This document shows, piece by piece, positions 1-5,181 of a stretch of DNA of 5,908 nucleotides. Both the position numbers and the translations under genes were made by a program. This DNA is from Armatimonadota bacterium (GTDB taxonomy: Bacteria; Armatimonadota; Fimbriimonadia; Fimbriimonadales; ATM1), in assembly GCA_003695835.1 (NCBI GenBank), contig RFHN01000174.1, forward strand, positions 1-5,908. The letters are read 5' to 3'. The first letter of the stretch is position 1. Each line of letters opens with the position of its first letter. Under the pieces are notes generated by a model. It searched no databases and was not told the origin of the DNA. It saw only the letters and a program-made list of their open reading frames with translations.

Positions 1-1901
1 CCCTCGTTCAGCGGTTGCGACGCCGTCCCCGTCTCTTGCTGGACCTCTTGCAACTCCGATTCGAGCCGTTTTGACACCTCTCGCGCGGCCGCCAACACCT
101 CTTCCCGCTCCCGCCCGGACAGAGTTTCCTTCGTTCGCTCCCGGAGAGCATCGTACGCCTCCTGTGCCCGTCGGACCGCCTCTTCCACTCGCTCTTCCAG
201 GCGCGCACGCAACCGTTCGTACCGTTCGCGTTGGCGTTGCACCTCGGCTTCCAGCTCGGCCTGACGCTCTTGCAGTTCCTGCCGGAGCCGTTCGACTTCG
301 GCACGCTCTCTCCGGGCCTCCTTGACGAGACGGTCCAACTCGTCTTGCGCGCTCTTGGCCCTCGCGAACTCTTCGCCCATCGAAGACGCGGCCCGATCCA
401 GCACCGCCTTCGGAATGCCCAGCCGTTCGGCGATCTCGAGGGCGTGACTCTGCCCTGAAGCGCCGGGAATCAAGCGGTAGGTGGGCCGGAGCGTTTCGAC
501 GTCGAACTCCATCGCTGCCGGCCGGATTCTTTCATCTTTCTGCGCGAATTCCTTTAGCTCTCCGTAGTGAGTCGTAGCCGCAACGACAACGCCCCGATCG
601 AGCAGCTCGCCGAGAAGCGCCTTTCCCAGTGCGCTGCCCTCCGCCGGATCGGTCCCCGCGCCGACCTCATCGAGCAGCGCTAAAGCGCCTGAACCCGCTT
701 CCTCCAACATTCGCGCAATGTTCTTGAGGTGACCGCTGAACGTCGAGAGGGACTGTTCGACCGACTGCTCGTCCCCGATATCGGCGTATACGCCGCGAAA
801 GACGCCGTAGTCCACGGCGCCGGCCGGAGGGTGGGCGCCGATTCCCAGAAGAAGCGCATACAGTCCGAGCAACTTCAACGTAACGGTCTTTCCGCCGGTG
901 TTCGGTCCGGTGATGAGCAAAGATCCCTCGGAGCCGCCGACCGACACCGTCACGGGGACGGATTCGTTCGGGTCGAGCAGCGGGTGATGTCCCTTCTCGA
1001 CTCGCAGGTATGGCCCTTGACCGACTCGCGGAACACCGGCCTGCCGCTCTTCCGCCCATCTTGCCAAAGCCAAGTGCGCATCCAGCTCCGCGACGGCTTC
1101 CAAACCCGCACTGATCTCATCCGCATGTTCGCCAACCGCACCGGATAGCTCGCGCAGAACGCGCTCTACCTCTTCCCTCTCTTCCGACTCCAGCTCCCGC
1201 AAGCGGTTGCTGTCGCCAAGAATCGCTTCCGGCTCGACGAAAACGGTCTGACCGCTGCCGCTCGTATCGTGCACGATGCCGCGCACTTTGCCCTTGTACT
1301 GCGCTTTGACGGGAAGGACGAACCTGCCGTCACGAATCGTGTAGAGCGGCTCTTGAAGATAGTCTCGAAATGCACCATGGACCAAGCCCTGGAGGCGGTC
1401 GGTGATTCGCTTTTGCAACGACGACTTTTGCGATCGCACTCTCGCCAGAGTGGCGGACGCCGCATCCAGGACCGCGCCATCCTCGGCAATCGAAGCGGCA
1501 AGCCTGTCTTCCAACTCCTTCAGCCACGGCAAGCGATCGGCGAAGCGATGGAGAAGGGGCGCATCGTCGCGGGCCTGATCGAGCCAAGCTCTCAGTCGGC
1601 GGAACGCCGCAAGCGTCTCGCCGATTCGGAACAGGTCCGTCCCCGAAAGCGCGGCTCCCTTCGCCGCAGCGAGGGTCGGCGCGCGCACGTCCCGGGCGCT
1701 GCCGAAGGCGGGTGGAGGGGAGTCGCGTAGCAGTCGCCGCGCCTCACCGGTCCTCTCCACGCGAGCTCGGACGATCTCCGGATCGAAGGACGGCAGCCAT
1801 TCCCGCAGGGCGTCTGAGCCGAGGGTAGTCTCGCACAGACGTGCGATCTCGTCGAGTACGCGCGCGAACTCCAGAACGCGCGCCGAGTGGCTTACGTCCA
1901 C
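1..1901 (-). CDS. mutS2: MutS2-family ATPase (endonuclease MutS2), C-terminal part missing at the window edge
   Basis: The frame is open from a GTG at 1901 to the left edge, giving about 633 residues of a family usually near 780. The missing part should hold the KOW-like and Smr nuclease region. Visible in order are an N-terminal helical domain, a core block at about 193-224 (RFVLPVKAQYKGKVRG, then GSGQTVFVEP), HPLL near 310, Walker A GPNTGGKT (332-339), the MutS signature DIGDEQSVEQSLSTFS, Walker B LLDEVGAGTDP (D411, E412), the switch motif TTHYGELK (H445), and from about 510 a Glu/Arg-rich coiled coil. MutS2 proteins act in the cytoplasm on branched DNA or on collided ribosomes, not in classical mismatch repair. 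Family assignment is secure, but the exact role depends on the unseen C-terminus. The start lies 1 nt after the hisG stop, and an in-frame TAA (rightward end 1913) closes the frame just upstream. Only a weak AAGGT (1913-1917) precedes it, so translational coupling to hisG is likely. Confidence 0.96.
   Translation of the reverse strand, partial: MDVSHSARVLEFARVLDEIARLCETTLGSDALREWLPSFDPEIVRARVERTGEARRLLRDSPPPAFGSARDVRAPTLAAAKGAALSGTDLFRIGETLAAFRRLRAWLDQARDDAPLLHRFADRLPWLKELEDRLAASIAEDGAVLDAASATLARVRSQKSSLQKRITDRLQGLVHGAFRDYLQEPLYTIRDGRFVLPVKAQYKGKVRGIVHDTSGSGQTVFVEPEAILGDSNRLRELESEEREEVERVLRELSGAVGEHADEISAGLEAVAELDAHLALARWAEERQAGVPRVGQGPYLRVEKGHHPLLDPNESVPVTVSVGGSEGSLLITGPNTGGKTVTLKLLGLYALLLGIGAHPPAGAVDYGVFRGVYADIGDEQSVEQSLSTFSGHLKNIARMLEEAGSGALALLDEVGAGTDPAEGSALGKALLGELLDRGVVVAATTHYGELKEFAQKDERIRPAAMEFDVETLRPTYRLIPGASGQSHALEIAERLGIPKAVLDRAASSMGEEFARAKSAQDELDRLVKEARRERAEVERLRQELQERQAELEAEVQRQRERYERLRARLEERVEEAVRRAQEAYDALRERTKETLSGREREEVLAAAREVSKRLESELQEVQQETGTASQPLNE
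1848..1883 (-). repeat. Short imperfect tandem duplication in the mutS2 N-terminus
   Basis: Two adjacent 18-nt units, both beginning GCGCGCGT, encode ARVLEF and ARVLDE (codons 7-12 and 13-18). Five residues' worth of sequence is nearly repeated. It may be a small slippage duplication or simply an amphipathic helix with biased codons. It has no visible effect on the frame. Confidence 0.4.
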
Positions 1902-1902
1902 C

Positions 1903-2772
1903 TCAATATATTACCTTGTTTAGAGGATACTCGACGATGCCGGTAGCTCCCTTCTCTTTGAGCTGAGGAATCAGGTCTCGCGACATCTTCTCCTCGAGGA
2001 CGACTTCTACGGCCTTCCAGTCCCGGTCGCTCAAGTCGTTCACGGTTGGGTTTTGCAGCGCGGGCAGCACGCCCAGAACATCATCCAGCTTCTCGACAGG
2101 AACGTTCATCTTGAGCCCCACAAGTTTCGAAGCGTTCATGGCTCCCGTCAGCAAAACCTCGAGGGCGCGCATCTTGCGCTGCTTTTGCGGGTCTGCCCAC
2201 GAATCGTGGTTTGCGATGAACCGTGTCGTACTCACGAGAAGAGTCTCGATGACCCGCAGGTTGTGCGCGCGGAGCGACGAGCCGGTTTCCGTGTTCACCA
2301 CGATCGCGTCCACCAGTTCGGGCACCTTGACCTCGCAGGCGCCCCAGCTGAATTCGACTTCCGCAGCGACGCCCTGCTCTTCAAGGAACCGGTTCGTCAG
2401 ACGCACATACTCCGTCGCGATCCGCTTCCCTTGTAGATCCTTCGCCGACTGGTAGGGGCTGTCGTTGTGAACGGCAAGTACGATGCGGATCGGGTTGGAC
2501 GTCAGCTTGCTGTACCGCAACTCGCAGATTTCGTGTACGTCCGCCCCGCAGTCCACGACCCAGTCGTGTCCCGTGAGCCCGCAGTCCAGCACCCCGTCTT
2601 GCACGTACAACGGTATCTCTTGCGGTCGGAGCAGCGTAGGCTCCAGTTCGGGGTCGTCGGAAAGAGGTTGGTAGTTTCGGTTCGTCGAGACGAACTCGAA
2701 TCCCGCTTTCCGAAAGAGCTCAAAGGTTGCGCTCTCGAGGCTGCCTTTGGGGAGGCCGATGCGAAGCTTCAC
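1903..2772 (-). CDS. hisG: ATP phosphoribosyltransferase, long form with C-terminal regulatory domain
   Basis: HisG catalyses the first step of histidine synthesis, joining ATP and PRPP to give phosphoribosyl-ATP in the cytoplasm. The 289-residue product is full length for the long form. LPKGSL lies at 7-12, the bilobal catalytic domain runs to about 210, and the substrate loop DAIVVNTETGSSLRA is at 155-169. A ferredoxin-like C-terminal domain (about 215-289, ending in IVEYPLNKVIY) normally mediates histidine feedback, so no HisZ partner is expected. The text from SWGACEVKVPELVDAI onward matches the subtype I remember as SWGATEVK...VTETGSSLRAN, with V159-N160 where Glu/Asp and a hydrophobic residue are usual. 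The start is GTG at 2772, supported by AGGAGG at 2780-2785 with a 7-nt spacer. It overlaps the queF stop by 4 nt (GTGA), and mutS2 begins 1 nt after its stop. No other his gene is in the window. Confidence 0.97.
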   Translation of the reverse strand: MKLRIGLPKGSLESATFELFRKAGFEFVSTNRNYQPLSDDPELEPTLLRPQEIPLYVQDGVLDCGLTGHDWVVDCGADVHEICELRYSKLTSNPIRIVLAVHNDSPYQSAKDLQGKRIATEYVRLTNRFLEEQGVAAEVEFSWGACEVKVPELVDAIVVNTETGSSLRAHNLRVIETLLVSTTRFIANHDSWADPQKQRKMRALEVLLTGAMNASKLVGLKMNVPVEKLDDVLGVLPALQNPTVNDLSDRDWKAVEVVLEEKMSRDLIPQLKEKGATGIVEYPLNKVIY

Positions 2773-3131
2773 TCGTCATCCTCCTCGTCCGCCCGGTATT
2801 CAGCCGTAACGACCGATGAGATGCCCCCTCGCGTGTTGAACTCGCCTCGCACTTCCATCCAACGCGGTTGAACCACGGCGACAAAGTCGTCGAGCATGCG
2901 ATTAATCACGTCTTCGTAGAAGATGCCCATGTTTCGAAAGCTTTGGTAATACAGTTTCAGGCTCTTCAGTTCGAGGCACAGCTGATCGGGAACATACGTC
3001 AGCACAATCGTGGCGAAATCCGGTTGACCCGTACGCGGGCACACGCTCGTGAACTCCGGAGCGGTGTGCTCGATGACGTAGTCGCGATCGGGTTTCGGGT
3101 TCGGAAAGGTTTCGAGGATATCTCGGCTCAC
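2769..3131 (-). CDS. queF: NADPH-dependent 7-cyano-7-deazaguanine reductase, short type I
   Basis: QueF reduces the nitrile preQ0 to the amine preQ1 with two NADPH, a cytoplasmic step towards queuosine in tRNA. The 120-residue length fits the single-domain YkvM type (tunnel fold). The catalytic region EFTSVCPRTGQPD has the nucleophile Cys31 and the proton donor Asp38. The QueF motif is LELKSLKLYYQSFRN (53-67) and is followed by GIFYED, with Glu73. Characterised enzymes have His before that Glu, whereas Tyr72 is here. The C-terminus is acidic (DEEDDE). The start is GTG at 3131, the only start codon between the doxX stop, which is in frame, and the catalytic block. No good Shine-Dalgarno is close to it: GGGG at 3152-3155 is about 20 nt away. 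It follows the DoxX-family gene by 24 nt and overlaps hisG by 4 nt. No other queuosine gene is visible. Confidence 0.96.
   Translation of the reverse strand: MSRDILETFPNPKPDRDYVIEHTAPEFTSVCPRTGQPDFATIVLTYVPDQLCLELKSLKLYYQSFRNMGIFYEDVINRMLDDFVAVVQPRWMEVRGEFNTRGGISSVVTAEYRADEEDDE
2780..2785 (-). promoter_or_regulatory. Shine-Dalgarno site for hisG, inside queF
   Basis: AGGAGG on the minus strand lies 7 nt before the hisG GTG and within the last codons of queF. It fixes the hisG start at 2772. The same bases encode part of the acidic QueF tail (DEEDDE), so the site and the tail constrain each other. Confidence 0.8.
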
Positions 3132-3155
3132 GGGGGCGGATTTTATCCCATCCCC

Positions 3156-3599
3156 TTACGCCGCTTCGCCGCGACCAGCGACTGCGTCCATCTTTCTGGC
3201 AATTTTCGCATCCAAGGAATACGGGCCCATGCCGGTGAGAATTAAAGCAAGCGCCATACCGAGAAGCGCAAGCGGAAACTCCATTCCTCCGTCCTTCGCG
3301 AAGAAGTGCGGCCAATGAGCGACCCAGATCGCTACCACCATCGTGGCCGCCACACCCATCGCCGCAAACCGGCCCAGGATGCCAATGATCAGCGCCACGC
3401 CGCCCAGCAGTTCCGCCGCCACGGCACAATACACCGACCAGACCGGTAGGTTGAACTGGCCCTGCATGAATTCGACCGTCTGCGAGAGCGGTTGGCCGCC
3501 CAAGAACCCGACTTTCTGAAGCCCATGGGCCGCCATGATGACGCCGAGCACGAGCCGTAGAATGAGCAGCGCGATGCCGGTGAGAGTTTTGCTTTCCAT
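3156..3599 (-). CDS. DoxX-family membrane protein
   Basis: This 147-residue protein has about four transmembrane helices (roughly 7-25, 53-75, 77-95 and 107-123), typical in length and layout for the DoxX family. Recognisable pieces are LRLVLGVIMAAHGLQKVG (15-31) in helix 1, AELLGGVALIIGILGRFAA (62-80) in helices 2-3, and GPYSLD (125-130) after helix 4, followed by a short, mostly cytoplasmic tail. DoxX relatives include subunits of an archaeal thiosulfate:quinone oxidoreductase and bacterial membrane proteins linked to redox or oxidative stress. No specific substrate can be read from this sequence. The ATG at 3599 has an AGGAGG 6 nt upstream, the strongest ribosome binding site in the window. 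It is the first gene of the minus-strand set, and an inverted repeat overlaps its leader. A link to the downstream metabolic genes is not evident. Confidence 0.9.
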   Translation of the reverse strand: MESKTLTGIALLILRLVLGVIMAAHGLQKVGFLGGQPLSQTVEFMQGQFNLPVWSVYCAVAAELLGGVALIIGILGRFAAMGVAATMVVAIWVAHWPHFFAKDGGMEFPLALLGMALALILTGMGPYSLDAKIARKMDAVAGRGEAA

Positions 3600-3605
3600 C
3601 CGTCG

Positions 3606-3611
3606 CCTCCT
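3606..3611 (-). promoter_or_regulatory. Shine-Dalgarno site of the DoxX-family gene
   Basis: A perfect AGGAGG on the minus strand lies 6 nt before the ATG at 3599 and fixes that start. Its upstream three bases fall inside the inverted repeat at 3609-3630, so folding or protein binding there could limit translation. Confidence 0.85.
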
Positions 3612-3630
3612 GTCGGTAGGTTACCGCAGG
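3609..3630. promoter_or_regulatory. Inverted repeat in the divergent gap, candidate operator or leader hairpin
   Basis: The left arm CCTGTCGGTA (3609-3618) pairs with the right arm TACCGCAGG (3622-3630) across a GGT loop, with one unpaired T at 3613. The inner CGGTA/TACCG arms are perfect. It sits in the 44-bp gap between two divergent starts. It could be a dyad bound by a regulator controlling both directions. It could also be a hairpin in the leader of the minus-strand mRNA that covers part of the AGGAGG. No convincing -35/-10 pair was found beside it, so the exact promoters are unknown. Confidence 0.5.
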
Positions 3631-3643
3631 TTGAGACATTCCG

Positions 3644-4510
3644 TTGCAGGTCGTGGCAAAATCGTGGCGGCAGATGCGGTTCTTGGCGAAACTCGGGGAA
3701 CTCGACGTGCGATGGTTCTACCTTGCCATGATCCTCGCGATCGTCGCGACGGCGCTTCTTCCGACACCGATGAAGGTTCGCCTCAGCCCCGAGAGCGAAA
3801 AATACTACAACACGATCGAAAACTTGGATGGACGCAAACCCGTTCTCGTCCAAAGCGACTGGGACCAGGGAACGGTCGGAGAACTGCGCGCCCAGTTCAT
3901 CAACACGGTCCGCCATCTCTTCCGCAAGAACGTCCGCGTCGTCTTCGTGAGCGGCATCGCGTCGGGGCCGGAGTTCTACGAACCCGTCGTCGAACAGATC
4001 GCACGAGAATATGGCAAAGAGTATGGTAAGGACTGGGTTTCGTTCGGATACAAACTCGCCGAACCGTACGACATCGCGATCGAAGCCATCGCCCGCGACT
4101 TCCCCGCGACCGTACAGCTTGATGCGAAAGGCAAGAGACCCAGCGACTACCCTTGGCTCCGAAACGTGCGCACGGCGGCCGATTTCGCCCTCGCGATCTC
4201 GATCCGATACGACGAGATGCGAGCTTATATCACCTACTTCTATGAAGCCGCGGGGACGCCCTACATCGCGGGAGTCGCGACGATCTCGAGCACCCCGCTC
4301 TACCCGTTCCTCTCGACTGGAAACCTCCGAGGGCTTCTCGTCGGATCCCGCGGCGGCGGAGAGTATGAGCAGGCCATGGGCAAGAGAGAGTATGGAACGA
4401 GATTCCTCTCGGGCCAATCCGCAGGACACCTGCTCATCCTGATCGCCATCCTTTTCGGAAACATCGGATACTGGGCTTCGCGCCGCATAAGAGCGAGGGG
4501 GGAGGAATGA
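3644..4510 (+). CDS. Uncharacterised two-helix membrane protein with a large alpha/beta extracytoplasmic domain
   Basis: I do not recognise this 288-residue family. A hydrophobic helix (about 24-40) follows a basic N-terminus. A C-terminal helix (about 259-276) is followed by a basic tail, ASRRIRARGEE. By the positive-inside rule both ends are cytoplasmic and the roughly 215 residues between are outside the membrane. That domain alternates strands and helices: KPVLVQSDWDQGT (65-77), a helix, NVRVVFVSGIASGPEFY (96-112), an amphipathic helix, WVSFGYKLAEPYDI, then a second half ending NLRGLLVGSRGGGEYEQAMG. The SDWDQGT and SRGGGEYEQ stretches are the likeliest functional loops, which is inference. 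The start is uncertain: TTG 3644 gives the longest frame with a poor ribosome site, while ATG 3674 would give 278 residues with the same first helix. It overlaps the next gene by 4 nt, so the two are probably partners. Confidence 0.85.
   Translation: MQVVAKSWRQMRFLAKLGELDVRWFYLAMILAIVATALLPTPMKVRLSPESEKYYNTIENLDGRKPVLVQSDWDQGTVGELRAQFINTVRHLFRKNVRVVFVSGIASGPEFYEPVVEQIAREYGKEYGKDWVSFGYKLAEPYDIAIEAIARDFPATVQLDAKGKRPSDYPWLRNVRTAADFALAISIRYDEMRAYITYFYEAAGTPYIAGVATISSTPLYPFLSTGNLRGLLVGSRGGGEYEQAMGKREYGTRFLSGQSAGHLLILIAILFGNIGYWASRRIRARGEE
4007..4030 (+). repeat. 12-nt tandem repeat within the membrane-anchored protein gene
   Basis: GAATATGGCAAA is followed directly by GAGTATGGTAAG, encoding EYGK twice (residues 122-129). 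The copies differ at three third-codon positions, all silent. The peptide repeat has therefore been kept while the DNA drifted, or the duplication is old. Confidence 0.55.
4495..4506 (+). promoter_or_regulatory. Purine-rich ribosome binding stretch for the six-helix membrane protein gene
   Basis: GAGGGGGGAGGA lies directly before the ATG at 4507, inside the end of the preceding gene. GAGGGG (4495-4500) has a 6-nt spacer and is the better-placed half, while GGAGG (4501-4505) is too close. With the ATGA overlap it supports both reinitiation and independent loading. Confidence 0.65.
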
Positions 4511-5181
4511 TCGCAGAGATTAGTTGGGAACGAACCGGCGCCTGGTTGGCTGCGATCTCGGTCGTTGCGGTGCTGAGCCTTCTCTGGAGGCCGAACGCGG
4601 CCTATCGGACGGCGGAGCACGCGCTGCTGGGCCTCGCCACCGGCTTCTTGGTCTCCGTGACGTGGTTCGAGTTCCTCTTGCCGAAGTGGTGGATCCCGCT
4701 AACCGAGAGTTGGCGAGAAGGGGTCCTCCCCGGAGCCATAGGTGGAATGGCGGCTCTGACCCTGGGGCTTTGCTGGTATGGGGTCTACTTTCGAAAGACG
4801 GAGTGGCTGATGCGCTTGGTGCTGGGGATTGTCGTCGGAGCGAGCGCCGGACAAGCCATCAGGAATCAATTCACGCAACAGATGCCGGTCTTGGTCTCCA
4901 CCTTCCGCAGCCCGGTCGTCATCGAGGAGGGACAGGTGCTCGCCTGGCCCTCGATCACCAACACTCTGTTTCTTCTGGCCGTCGTAACGGTGCTTTTGTA
5001 CTTCTTCTTTACCTTCCAACAGGACAGCCCAAGGTGGAGAATGGCGCGAGCCGTAGGCAGGTTCTGGCTGATGGTGGGCTTCGGAGCCTACTTCGGAAAC
5101 ACGATCATGACGCGACTCGCGGTGCTCATCGAACGGGTATGGTTCGTAGTTGACGAGTTCATTCGGGGGTTCTTTCGCTGA
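4507..5181 (+). CDS. Uncharacterised integral membrane protein, about six transmembrane helices
   Basis: The 224-residue product is mostly hydrophobic. Likely helices are at about 10-27, 38-58, 73-94, 101-117, 150-170 and 184-208. A roughly 30-residue polar loop (118-149, including RNQFTQQMPVLV and VVIEEGQVLAWP) separates helices 4 and 5. There is a short basic loop (RWRMARAVGR) before helix 6 and an amphipathic end, VDEFIRGFFR. I do not recognise a transporter, protease or enzyme motif and give no function. The ATG overlaps the stop of the upstream gene by 4 nt (ATGA) and has a purine-rich Shine-Dalgarno. The stop overlaps the next start by 1 nt (TGATG). Such coupling suggests a membrane complex with the upstream anchored protein. 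That is inference from context only. Confidence 0.85.
   Translation: MIAEISWERTGAWLAAISVVAVLSLLWRPNAAYRTAEHALLGLATGFLVSVTWFEFLLPKWWIPLTESWREGVLPGAIGGMAALTLGLCWYGVYFRKTEWLMRLVLGIVVGASAGQAIRNQFTQQMPVLVSTFRSPVVIEEGQVLAWPSITNTLFLLAVVTVLLYFFFTFQQDSPRWRMARAVGRFWLMVGFGAYFGNTIMTRLAVLIERVWFVVDEFIRGFFR

Noticed and set aside
729..1730. Plus-strand open frames of about 140-150 codons across the mutS2 region
   Set aside because: The minus-strand mutS2 frame contains every family motif in order through this stretch. The plus-strand products are low-complexity shadows with no ribosome site.
3132..3155. Possible preQ1 riboswitch or hairpin before queF
   Set aside because: The gap is only 24 nt and the GGAT-AAA-ATCC pairing is broken by a three-base mismatch. 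There is no room for an aptamer with an expression platform. The leader before the DoxX-family gene is also too short for one to be visible.
3631..3662. TTGAGA ... CAAAAT as a sigma-70 promoter for the rightward genes
   Set aside because: The two boxes are 20 nt apart, beyond normal spacing, and would lie downstream of the TTG 3644 start. It becomes conceivable only if translation begins at ATG 3674, and then the leader would be too short.
3720..4220. Frequent GCGATC/TCGCGA words suggesting a HIP1-type repeat
   Set aside because: No full GCGATCGC octamer stood out. The words follow from GC-rich Ile, Ala and Arg codons.
3389..4429. Minus-strand open frame of 346 codons opposite the anchored membrane protein gene
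   Set aside because: It lies antisense to a gene with clear membrane helices and tight coupling, overlaps the DoxX-family gene in another frame, and its Arg/Asp-rich composition is typical of a GC-rich shadow.
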